NCBI GenBank assembly: GCA_000434195.1
Contig: HF994474.1
Location: 14,026 to 21,298 of the forward strand
Source of the DNA: Clostridium sp. CAG:780
GTDB taxonomy: Bacteria; Bacillota; Clostridia; TANB77; CAG-508
Direction: 5' to 3'
Length of the DNA: 7,273 nucleotides
Positions 1 through 5,854 of the stretch are shown here, piece after piece (the first letter of the stretch is position 1; the number at the start of each line of letters is the position of its first letter). Position numbers and translations under genes: made by a program. The notes under the pieces are model-generated. The model had not been told where the DNA came from. It did no database searches and saw nothing but the letters and a program-made list of their open reading frames with translations.

Positions 1-344
1 GTTTTTAATCCATCTTTTATCTTACTTGTTGAAATATAAATAACTGTAAATACTATTATGAAGTTAAGTATTGCTGTAATACTTATATTTCTTAGGTTTT
101 GCCAGAATATTGGTAAATAATTTTCTCCAATTTCTTTTATTTCTAAGTATTGCCCTCTTTCTATAATATATAAAATTATAGCTGCAAGTATTAAAACTAT
201 TGTTACTATTGTTTTTCTGACTTTGTTTTGTTTTTTGTTTTCATTAACTTTTGCTTCTTCTTTTTTGTCTTGTTCTTTGTTTTCTACTTTTTCTGTTACT
301 TTAATTTCTTCTGTTTTTGATTGTTTCTTCTTATTTTCCTTCAA
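1..344 (-). CDS. Partial membrane protein, possibly UPF0182 family (5' part only)
   Basis: The reading frame is open from a TTG codon at 344-342 to the left window edge, giving about 114 residues; the C-terminal part lies outside. The TTG is chosen because a perfect AGGAGG stands 8 nt before it and no ATG follows in a sensible position. Residues 1-43 are a Lys/Glu/Asn/Gln-rich hydrophilic stretch, residues about 44-61 a first membrane helix (TIVTIVLILAAIILYII), followed by a linker with YLEIKEIGENYLPIFWQNL, and a second hydrophobic helix at about 89-104. The pattern of one helix, a short loop resembling 'W/Y-KEIGY-xxxFW', then another helix recalls the N-terminus of large multi-pass UPF0182 proteins, whose role is unknown; this is a memory-based resemblance from a fragment. 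The Shine-Dalgarno begins in the ftsY stop codon, so the two genes are almost certainly cotranscribed and probably translationally coupled. Confidence 0.6.
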   Translation of the reverse strand, partial: MKENKKKQSKTEEIKVTEKVENKEQDKKEEAKVNENKKQNKVRKTIVTIVLILAAIILYIIERGQYLEIKEIGENYLPIFWQNLRNISITAILNFIIVFTVIYISTSKIKDGLK

Positions 345-352
345 TCTTTATA

Positions 353-360
353 CCTCCTTA
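353..360 (-). promoter_or_regulatory. Shine-Dalgarno that fixes the TTG start and overlaps the ftsY stop
   Basis: The minus strand reads TAAGGAGG. Its first three bases are the ftsY stop codon, and AGGAGG ends 8 nt before the TTG at 344. A perfect ribosome binding site at ideal spacing supports the non-ATG start and suggests translational coupling with ftsY. Confidence 0.85.
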
Positions 361-1263
361 AATTAAAGCCTTTACAAAATCTTCACTATTAAAGATTTCC
401 ATATCATCTATTTGTTCTCCAACTCCAATGAATTTTACTGGAACTTGGTTTTCATTTACTATTCCTATAACAGCTCCACCTTTTGCTGTTCCGTCTAATT
501 TAGTTAATATAATTCCTGTAATATCAACTGTTTCTTTAAATGCTTGTACTTGCATTATCGCATTCTGACCAGTTGTTGCATCCAAAACCATTAACACTTC
601 CTCAGAAGCATCTGGTAGTTCCTTGTCTATTACTTTCTTTATTTTTACTAGCTCATCCATTAAATATTTTTTATTATGTAATCTACCTGCTGTATCACAA
701 ATTAATACATCTGCATTCTTTTCTTTTGTTATTTTTATTGCATCATACACAACAGAAGCAGGATCTACTCCTTCTTCTCTTTTTACGATTTCACATCCAG
801 CTCTATTTGCCCATATTTCTAGTTGTTCTACTGCTGCTGCTCTAAATGTATCAGCTGCTGCAACTACCACTTTTTTACCATCTTTTCTTAGCCTATTTGC
901 TATTTTTCCAATCGAAGTTGTTTTTCCAACTCCATTTACTCCAACTACTAGTATTACTGATGGTTTTGTTTCTAAATTTAGTTTTTTATCTGTTTTATCA
1001 AATATTGCTTGGATTTCTTCTCTTAGAGCTTGTTTTACTTCTTCTGCATCTTTTAGATTATCTTTTTTTACTCTATTCCTTAAATTATTTATTATTGTAA
1101 CTGATGTGTTCGCTCCTACATCAGACATTATCAATGCTTCTTCTAGTTCCTCTAGTAATTCTTCGTCTACTTTTCTAAAGTTGCTAAATATGCCATTCAT
1201 CTTTTCATCAAATGATGTCTTGGTTTTGTTTAAACCGTTTTTTAATTTTTCAAAAAATCCCAT
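358..1263 (-). CDS. ftsY: Signal recognition particle receptor FtsY
   Basis: FtsY is the membrane-associated SRP receptor GTPase; it pairs with Ffh to deliver ribosome-nascent chain complexes to the Sec translocon, and the two GTPases activate each other. The 301-residue length is normal for Gram-positive FtsY, which lacks the long acidic A domain of E. coli. Residues 1-90 form the helical N domain, beginning with an amphipathic MGFFEKLKNGL segment that fits membrane contact. The G domain shows the P-loop GVNGVGKT (108-115), DTFRAAA (138-144), DTAGR (190-194), TKLDG (254-258) and the closing GVGEQ (280-284), all intact. The ATG at 1263 follows AAAGGA by about 8 nt. A sigma-A promoter lies at 1312-1340, just downstream of the upp terminator, so ftsY starts its own transcription unit with the membrane-protein gene behind it. 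Confidence 0.98.
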   Translation of the reverse strand: MGFFEKLKNGLNKTKTSFDEKMNGIFSNFRKVDEELLEELEEALIMSDVGANTSVTIINNLRNRVKKDNLKDAEEVKQALREEIQAIFDKTDKKLNLETKPSVILVVGVNGVGKTTSIGKIANRLRKDGKKVVVAAADTFRAAAVEQLEIWANRAGCEIVKREEGVDPASVVYDAIKITKEKNADVLICDTAGRLHNKKYLMDELVKIKKVIDKELPDASEEVLMVLDATTGQNAIMQVQAFKETVDITGIILTKLDGTAKGGAVIGIVNENQVPVKFIGVGEQIDDMEIFNSEDFVKALI

Positions 1264-1311
1264 GTTGTTTTCCTTTCAATAATATACTTTTGTAAATTTT
1301 TCCACATATCA

Positions 1312-1340
1312 ATTATACACTATATCGTCCAATTTTTCAA
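1312..1340 (-). promoter_or_regulatory. Sigma-A promoter of the ftsY operon
   Basis: On the minus strand, TTGAAA (1340-1335) and a perfect TATAAT (1317-1312) are separated by exactly 17 nt. This places the transcription start near 1305, about 40 nt before the ftsY ATG. The promoter sits directly after the upp terminator, as expected for an independent unit. Confidence 0.88.
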
Positions 1341-1345
1341 TAGCA

Positions 1346-1376
1346 GAAAAAATCCCAACACATAAACTGTGCTGGG
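1346..1376 (-). terminator. Intrinsic terminator after upp
   Basis: The minus strand forms a 9-bp stem, CCCAGCACA paired with TGTGTTGGG (one G-U), with the 5-nt loop GTTTA, followed by ATTTTTT. It begins 9 bp after the upp stop codon. Confidence 0.93.
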
Positions 1377-1384
1377 TTGTAATT

Positions 1385-2011
1385 TTATTTTATTCCAAAT
1401 ATTCTATCTCCTGCATCTCCCAGTCCTGGTACTATGTAGCAATCTTCATTTAAGTGGTCATCTATACTTGCACAATATATTTGTACATCCGGATATGCTT
1501 CTTCTACTCTTTTTATTCCTTCTGGTGCGGCTATCAAACATAAGAATTTTACCTTTTTCACTCCATCTTCTTTCATCATTTTTATTGCTGCTACCGCAGA
1601 TCCTCCTGTTGCAAGCATTGGATCTACTAATATTACTTCTCTATTTTGTATATCTTTTGGTACTTTGTAATAATATTTTACTGGCTCCATGGTTTCTTCA
1701 TTTCTGTATAGTCCTATTACTCCTATCTTGGCGTTAGGAATTATTTTTGTTATTCCATTTGACATGCCAAGCCCCGCTCTTAAAATTGGTACAAATGCAT
1801 ATCTGTCTTCATTAATTTTCTTTGCCTTTGTTTTTGTTATTGGAGTTTCCACTTCTACCTCATCTTGCTCTGCATCTCTCATCGCTTCATAGCAAAGCAA
1901 CATTGCGATTTCTTCCGCTAACTCTCTAAACTCCTTTGTCCCAGTCTTCTTGTCCCTTAATATAGCAACCTTATGTTGTATTAATGGGTGTTTTACTTCA
2001 ATAGCTTTCAT
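1385..2011 (-). CDS. upp: Uracil phosphoribosyltransferase
   Basis: Upp is the cytosolic pyrimidine-salvage enzyme that converts uracil and PRPP to UMP and pyrophosphate. The 208-residue length is standard. The PRPP-binding loop VDPMLATGGSA lies at 129-139, the GLYRNEET segment at 100-107, and the C-terminal uracil-binding signature YIVPGLGDAGDRIFG at 192-206; the N-terminus (KHPLIQHKVAILRD, 7-20) is also typical. The ATG is preceded by AGAGGT at 7 nt. The gene starts 30 bp after the stop of the membrane metallopeptidase gene, so the two are likely cotranscribed, and it ends at a strong terminator. No PyrR-type or other recognisable attenuator was seen in the short gap before it. Confidence 0.98.
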   Translation of the reverse strand: MKAIEVKHPLIQHKVAILRDKKTGTKEFRELAEEIAMLLCYEAMRDAEQDEVEVETPITKTKAKKINEDRYAFVPILRAGLGMSNGITKIIPNAKIGVIGLYRNEETMEPVKYYYKVPKDIQNREVILVDPMLATGGSAVAAIKMMKEDGVKKVKFLCLIAAPEGIKRVEEAYPDVQIYCASIDDHLNEDCYIVPGLGDAGDRIFGIK

Positions 2012-2041
2012 TAATTTTACCTCTTTCTTGCAAATTGCATT

Positions 2042-2752
2042 TTATTTAAACAATGCTATTACACAATACAATAATGGTTTTATTATCATTTTTATTGTAA
2101 GCATAAAAGTATATGTTTTTATTCCTATTTTGTTTAGTTCTTTGTATTTGCTCATTAATCTTTCTTCATTTTCTTTGCTTAATATGTTTTCTTGCGATAT
2201 ATATTCTTTAGACAAATTTTCGGCCCTTGTCATTGCGTCTATTTCCAACGAATTTCGCACTACAAAAAATATAAATTGTAACGCTAGTAAAACTGTTAAT
2301 AATATTTTTTGCATGGGCTCACTTATTTTTCCTAAAAGCGTTAAAATGCTTATTAGCAAAAAAAATATCATGTTTATATTAGATATTACAAAATTAAATT
2401 TTAGCATAACTTTGTTTTGCACTGAATGTATGCACTCATGTGCTATCGTTTGAATTCTCGTAAATGTTTTGTCTATGTTGGCTATTATTATTTTATTTTG
2501 CATTACAAGATACAAACTTGTCTTTGATTTTTCGTCCTGTGTATCTTCTATTGTAACCTCTGAATTATTTAACATTTCTAATATTTCTCTACAAATCTGT
2601 TTGTTGGTTGGAAAGCCTTTGGTCAATTTGTTGTTGTCTTCGCTATACGCCATTTGTTTGATTTTTTTAAGATCTTTTATTCTTATGTTTAACCCTATTT
2701 TCAGAATTACTATTGTAACTATTAATATAATTATCAGACATACGTACTCCAT
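2042..2752 (-). CDS. Membrane zinc metallopeptidase-like protein (HExxH), YugP-like
   Basis: This 236-residue protein has an N-terminal membrane helix (about 3-20), a cytosolic or surface segment (21-100), a zinc-protease motif AHECIH (HExxH at 105-109), a hydrophobic hairpin (about 123-166), an acidic segment with EIDAMTRAE (Glu170, a possible third zinc ligand 61 residues after the second His), and a C-terminal hydrophobic region (about 213-234). A helix, HExxH, then an E-x-D-A motif followed by Arg/Ala resembles the Zn_peptidase_2/YugP family of membrane metallopeptidases, although this one is divergent and the glycine usual in HExGH is replaced by Ile. Substrate unknown. The ATG follows AAGGGGG by about 5 nt and lies only 15 bp beyond the U-tract of the ylbF-like gene's terminator. 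It is probably cotranscribed with upp; no functional link to pyrimidine salvage is evident. Confidence 0.75.
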   Translation of the reverse strand: MEYVCLIIILIVTIVILKIGLNIRIKDLKKIKQMAYSEDNNKLTKGFPTNKQICREILEMLNNSEVTIEDTQDEKSKTSLYLVMQNKIIIANIDKTFTRIQTIAHECIHSVQNKVMLKFNFVISNINMIFFLLISILTLLGKISEPMQKILLTVLLALQFIFFVVRNSLEIDAMTRAENLSKEYISQENILSKENEERLMSKYKELNKIGIKTYTFMLTIKMIIKPLLYCVIALFK

Positions 2753-2767
2753 ATTTTCCCCCTTTTC

Positions 2768-2818
2768 AAAAAAAAGAAGCGTAAGATATAAAATTTAATA
2801 AATTTTATACCTACGCTT
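2768..2818 (-). terminator. Intrinsic terminator after the YlbF-family gene
   Basis: The minus strand has an outer 7-bp stem (AAGCGTA/TACGCTT) and an inner 10-bp stem (TATAAAATTT/AAATTTTATA) with small unpaired bases between them, then a C followed by eight T. It begins 4 bp after the stop codon of the YlbF-family gene. The U-tract runs almost into the ribosome binding site of the next gene. Confidence 0.9.
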
Positions 2819-2822
2819 TGTT

Positions 2823-3164
2823 TTATAGAACATCTTTTATCGCTTCTGCTATTATCTTGTTTACATCTGTTACCATTACATTAAATTTAATTTCATAATC
2901 AAAGTATTGTTTCATTTCCTCATCCTGTAATAATTGAATATATTTTTCTTGTAGTTGTTTCAACTTTTCCTTGTTTTCTTCTTCGTTTTCAGTACCTTTA
3001 ATTGTTCCCAGTTGCATCTCATATCTCATGTTTTCAAATTCTTCTAGCTTTGCTTTTTTATCTGGATTAGATTCTATACTGTCTTTTAATTTTTTATAAT
3101 TTTTGTATTCTTCTGACTCTCTCATTTCTTGAGCTAGCCTATTTGCTGTATCATATATATTCAT
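2823..3164 (-). CDS. YlbF/YmcA family protein
   Basis: This 113-residue, highly charged, all-helical protein has the shape and pattern of the YlbF/YmcA (Com_YlbF) family: an N-terminal helix with IYDTANRLAQEMRES (3-17), a YKNYKKLKDSIESNPD segment (20-35), a central FENMRYEMQLG helix (44-54), a charged coiled-coil region (59-85) and a C-terminal helix that ends in NKIIAEAIKDVL. In Bacillus, YlbF, YmcA and YaaT form a complex tied to RNase Y function, competence, biofilm and sporulation; whether this paralogue does the same cannot be told. The ATG at 3164 is used; AAGGAG lies 12 nt upstream, a slightly long spacing. It starts 20 bp after the glycosyltransferase stop and is its likely operon partner. 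Confidence 0.85.
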   Translation of the reverse strand: MNIYDTANRLAQEMRESEEYKNYKKLKDSIESNPDKKAKLEEFENMRYEMQLGTIKGTENEEENKEKLKQLQEKYIQLLQDEEMKQYFDYEIKFNVMVTDVNKIIAEAIKDVL

Positions 3165-3184
3165 TTAGATTACACGCTCCTTAC

Positions 3185-4480
3185 TTATGCATATGCATGC
3201 TTTTTCTTGAAACTTAATAAATTTGTAATTTCCTTTTGTGTATTTTCTGCCTTTTCCGCTTTTCTTGCTCTTTCTTGTAATAATTGTTTTGCTTGTCTTT
3301 CTGCCATTGTTTGGCAAATTGCTTTTTCATATGTGAAGTGTGTATCTTGCGCTATTTTCTCCCAATTAAATTGTTCTTTTACTTTTTGTCTTGCCTTTTT
3401 AGATATATTTGTTGCCAACTGATGATCGTATAATAAAGCTGTTACAGAATCTGCTATTGAGTTTGGATTTCCTGCATAAGATTTCATTCCATCCACTCCA
3501 TGAGTAACTATTTCGTCTAGTCCTCCTACATCTGACACCACTGTTGGAACTCCTGCAAGCATTGCTTCTAGTGCTACTATTCCAAAAGGTTCATATGTAC
3601 TTGGGAACACTGCAACGTCTGCACATTTGTACATTTTTTGTACTTTTTTAGAATCCATGTATCCTGTGAAATAAACTTTATTATCTAGTCCTAGGCTTGA
3701 AGTTTCTGCTTTCAAATCATCTATCATTCCACCTTTTCCTGCAATAACTAATTTTGCATCATGATAGTTTGATAATATTTTTGGCATTGCTGCTATTAGG
3801 TGTTGTATTCCTTTTTCATAAACTAATCTTCCAACATATAGTATTATTTTTTCGTTATCCATTGCATATTGTCTTCTGAAATCATAGTCTCTTTCTATTC
3901 CTGTGAAGTTATTTAGGTTTATTCCATTTGGTATTACGTTTATCTTGTCATATGGTAGCCCAAATAGTCTTTGTAAATCATTCTTCATAAAATTACTGTT
4001 TACAATTACTTCTGTTGCTTCATATGTTAAAAGCCATTCTGTGTCGTTTATGTATCTTTGCGTATCGTCATGTATTCCGCTATTTCTACCAGCTTCTGTT
4101 GCATGTATTGTTGCCACTATTGGAATATCATATGCATTTTTTAGAGATTTTGCAGCATATGTAACTAGCCAATCATGCGCATGAATTACGTCAAATCCAC
4201 CTTCTTTGTTTATTATTTCTGTAGCTTTTGCTATTAGATTAAAGTTTAATTGCATTATCCAGTCAATAAAATTATTTGGATGTATCATGTAATTATCTAC
4301 TCTATATACATTTACCCCTTTATCATTTTCATATTCTGGAACACTTGCATTATCTCGATATGTTACGACTGTAACTTCATGCCCATCTTTAATTAATCTT
4401 TTTGATAAATCGTGTACTACTCTTGCTATTCCTCCAACAATTCTTGGTGGATATTCCCATGTTAGCATTAATATTTTCAT
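3185..4480 (-). CDS. GT4-family glycosyltransferase (GT-B fold, glycogen synthase-like)
   Basis: This 431-residue cytosolic enzyme is a retaining nucleotide-sugar transferase of the GT4 type. The N-terminal Rossmann domain opens with MKILMLTWEYPPRIVGGIAR (acceptor-side Gly loop at 16-17) and carries HAHDW (100-104). The C-terminal donor domain has VGRLVYEKGI (216-225; Arg218 and Lys223 fit the donor-phosphate contacts) and the E-x7-E motif EPFGIVALE (297-305). The WEYPPRIVGGIA start and HAHDW are shared with glycogen/starch synthase-like GT4 enzymes, but donor and acceptor cannot be read from sequence. Residues 390-431 form an extra Ala/Arg/Glu/Gln-rich helical tail ending in basic KKKHAYA. 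The ATG follows AGGGAG by about 10 nt. A palindromic promoter region precedes the gene, and a YlbF-family gene follows after 20 bp. Confidence 0.93.
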   Translation of the reverse strand: MKILMLTWEYPPRIVGGIARVVHDLSKRLIKDGHEVTVVTYRDNASVPEYENDKGVNVYRVDNYMIHPNNFIDWIMQLNFNLIAKATEIINKEGGFDVIHAHDWLVTYAAKSLKNAYDIPIVATIHATEAGRNSGIHDDTQRYINDTEWLLTYEATEVIVNSNFMKNDLQRLFGLPYDKINVIPNGINLNNFTGIERDYDFRRQYAMDNEKIILYVGRLVYEKGIQHLIAAMPKILSNYHDAKLVIAGKGGMIDDLKAETSSLGLDNKVYFTGYMDSKKVQKMYKCADVAVFPSTYEPFGIVALEAMLAGVPTVVSDVGGLDEIVTHGVDGMKSYAGNPNSIADSVTALLYDHQLATNISKKARQKVKEQFNWEKIAQDTHFTYEKAICQTMAERQAKQLLQERARKAEKAENTQKEITNLLSFKKKHAYA

Positions 4481-4536
4481 TAAAGCGTTTCTCCCTTCAC
4501 ATTATTTTCTTTAGTATTTTATTCGCATAATTTCTG

Positions 4537-4576
4537 ATATTTACATTTTATACAAAAAAAATACAAATGTAAATAT
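4537..4576. repeat. Perfect 12-bp inverted repeat at the glycosyltransferase promoter
   Basis: ATATTTACATTT at 4537-4548 and its exact complement AAATGTAAATAT at 4565-4576 flank a 16-bp spacer that contains a run of eight A on the plus strand. The arms overlap the putative -35 and -10 elements of the glycosyltransferase promoter, so the element may be an operator; it could also form a cruciform or RNA hairpin, but no terminator-like T-run follows it directly. Confidence 0.75.
4545..4573 (-). promoter_or_regulatory. Probable sigma-A promoter of the glycosyltransferase operon
   Basis: On the minus strand TTTACA (4573-4568) and TAAAAT (4550-4545) are spaced by 17 nt; the overlapping TATAAA (4552-4547) would give 15 nt. 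The start would fall near 4538, about 57 nt before the ATG. In such AT-rich DNA this is a moderate match; its position after a terminator and before the gene adds support. Confidence 0.5.
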
Positions 4577-4629
4577 ATTTTGACAATTTTCTTAATTATT
4601 TTTTGTAGCTTTTTATTTTTATGAATCAA

Positions 4630-4690
4630 AAAAATAAATAGAAACAACAAAAGCCAAGAAATTTTAAAGTTTTCTTGGCTTTTGCTGTTT
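4630..4690 (-). terminator. Intrinsic terminator of the small transcription unit
   Basis: The minus strand reads CAAAAGCCAAGAAA, a 9-nt loop, then TTTCTTGGCTTTTG: a perfect 14-bp stem (4671-4684 with 4648-4661), extended by five more pairs after one mismatch. It is followed by a T-rich tail with seven T in a row. It cannot belong to spoIIQ, which ends about 360 bp upstream with another promoter in between. Confidence 0.92.
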
Positions 4691-4857
4691 ATGTTTTACA
4701 TTTCATTTTATTAATTGGCTTTTATTGAACACCTGATGAAGTTCCGTGGTTTCCTGCTAATCCGTCTGTTAGGTTACCCTTTGCAACTAAAGGGTTAGAA
4801 TTATCATATGCTGACCAATTATCTTCTTGTCCATATTTATTGTTCTCTTTTTTTTGT
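4630..4857 (-). ncRNA. Putative small RNA (or leader RNA) of about 225 nt, family not recognised
   Basis: A strong sigma-A promoter and a strong terminator bound this stretch, yet it holds no convincing protein. The stretch is less AT-extreme than the flanks, mainly at 4727-4845. Visible structure includes a 7-bp hairpin ACCCTTT/AAAGGGT with a 6-nt loop (4776-4795) and a possible 5-bp closing helix between 4841-4845 and 4727-4731. I do not recognise SRP RNA, tmRNA, RNase P or the common riboswitch cores, and the 6S long-hairpin shape is not evident. One frame stays open from 4892 to the TAA at 4722 (57 codons, ending KGNLTDGLAGNHGTSSGVQ), but its only start, a TTG, is inside the -35 element and upstream of the predicted transcript. 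An ATG at 4834 opens only 15 codons (MDKKIIGQHMIILTL). It may instead be the leader of the glycosyltransferase operon. Confidence 0.6.
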
Positions 4858-4863
4858 GATTTT

Positions 4864-4892
4864 ATTATAAAACATTTTGTTCTATCTTTCAA
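4864..4892 (-). promoter_or_regulatory. Sigma-A promoter of the putative small RNA
   Basis: On the minus strand TTGAAA (4892-4887) and perfect TATAAT (4869-4864) are separated by 17 nt, the same arrangement as the ftsY promoter. The predicted start is near 4857. Confidence 0.85.
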
Positions 4893-4963
4893 CCACTATT
4901 TAACTTTTTTATTAAATATGTTATTCAATTAAAAAAAAATATTTGGTCGTATTCATTAATCCT

Positions 4964-5001
4964 AAAGGAGTTTGAAGGTATTTTCCCTTTCAAACTCCTT
5001 T
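4964..5001 (-). terminator. Hairpin downstream of spoIIQ, probable terminator
   Basis: AAAGGAGTTTGAA (4964-4976) pairs perfectly over 13 bp with TTCAAACTCCTTT (4989-5001) around a 12-nt loop. It lies about 45 bp after the spoIIQ stop. On the minus strand the stem ends in CCTTT and is followed by AGGATTAATG, so the U-tract is poor; on the plus strand the tail (GTTTTATTTT) is better, although no plus-strand gene is present. It may be a weak terminator or an mRNA 3'-end stabiliser. Confidence 0.6.
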
Positions 5002-5046
5002 GTTTTATTTTGCCATTCTTGCATTATACTGTTTCTCACAATTTTA

Positions 5047-5823
5047 TTATTTTATATAAATATTAGGATCTACGTTTTGCCCATCTTTTTTCATTTCAAA
5101 ATGGAGATGCGTTGTGTCTGCTATTTCAAATGTAGCAGTGTTTCCAACTGTCGCTATTGTGCTCCCTTGTTTTATTTCTTCTCCAACAGTTATAAATTCT
5201 GCTGTTAATAAACTTGAATATATACTTTCAAATCCATTTTGATGTTCTATTACTACTGTCAATCCATATCTTGGATCATTTTTTATTGATTTTACTTTTC
5301 CATCTGCTACAGCCTTTACCACGTCCGTCTTTTGCATTGCAATGTCTATTCCTAAATGTGTTGTCCATTCTTCCAATGTACTTGAATATACTAAATTATC
5401 TTTGGAATAGTCTTTTACTATCTCTCCATCTGCCGGTTTCACAAAGCTTAGATCTTTTACTTCTTCCTGTTTTGTTTCTTCTTGCTTATTTTCCACTGGC
5501 TTTTCTTCTTTTGTCTTATTCTCATAGTTGCTTGTATTTATTGCTATTTTTTCTGTATTTTCCATCTCGTTAACACTTTTTCCTACTGGTGAACTAACTG
5601 ATTTTGAGTCTGTTTCATTTGTTATCATATTTAACATTTCATTATCTGCTGATGATAGTATTTGTGTGTTTGTTGTTTGCATTTTTGTGTTTCTTGCCAT
5701 TCTGTTGTTGTATGCTACATAAGTCAATGTGAATGCTACCGCCACGACTAACACTATTCCTGTTAGAATTATCATACTTATATTTGTTTCTGGTTTTTCC
5801 CCTCTTCTTTGTCTTCTACTCAT
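5047..5823 (-). CDS. spoIIQ: Stage II sporulation protein Q, LytM/M23 domain
   Basis: SpoIIQ sits in the forespore membrane and binds SpoIIIAH of the mother cell across the intermembrane space, holding the engulfment and SpoIIIA channel complex together. The 258-residue protein has a basic cytosolic N-terminus, one membrane helix (about 15-37), a long Asn/Glu/Lys-rich linker (38-125) and a C-terminal LytM domain (about 127-258). Zinc-ligand positions are kept: His156 and Asp160 in THLGID, and His241 in THLHFE, with His239 also present. The catalytic YxHL motif reads YSSL (202-205), with Ser204 in place of His. B. subtilis SpoIIQ has lost the first His, whereas clostridial versions keep it. 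The ATG follows AGGAGG by 6 nt, 69 bp after spoIID. A sigma-F-like promoter precedes it. A general M23 peptidase is the alternative, but the spoIID neighbour favours SpoIIQ. Confidence 0.85.
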   Translation of the reverse strand: MSRRQRRGEKPETNISMIILTGIVLVVAVAFTLTYVAYNNRMARNTKMQTTNTQILSSADNEMLNMITNETDSKSVSSPVGKSVNEMENTEKIAINTSNYENKTKEEKPVENKQEETKQEEVKDLSFVKPADGEIVKDYSKDNLVYSSTLEEWTTHLGIDIAMQKTDVVKAVADGKVKSIKNDPRYGLTVVIEHQNGFESIYSSLLTAEFITVGEEIKQGSTIATVGNTATFEIADTTHLHFEMKKDGQNVDPNIYIK

Positions 5824-5854
5824 ATTGTTCCTCCTTATATTTTTATATTAATAT

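Noticed and set aside
623..1282. Plus-strand open frame of about 219 codons opposite ftsY
   Set aside because: It is the antisense shadow of ftsY, a gene with all GTPase motifs intact; its Ser/Phe/Leu-rich composition is what reversed Lys/Glu/Asn codons give.
1950..2453. Plus-strand open frame of about 167 codons across upp and the metallopeptidase gene
   Set aside because: It overlaps two better-supported minus-strand genes, has no ribosome binding site worth naming and no recognisable motif.
4787..4834. 15-codon ATG frame as a leader-peptide gene
   Set aside because: The ribosome binding site is weak and the peptide has no run of regulatory codons typical of translational attenuation; kept only as a possibility under the small RNA.
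4931..4939. Run of nine T on the minus strand as the U-tract of the spoIIQ terminator
   Set aside because: It lies about 25 nt beyond the hairpin base, too far to serve with it.
5020..5025. TATAAT-like -10 sequence on the minus strand just after the spoIIQ stop
   Set aside because: No acceptable -35 element lies 16-18 nt upstream, and a start here would run straight into the spoIIQ hairpin.
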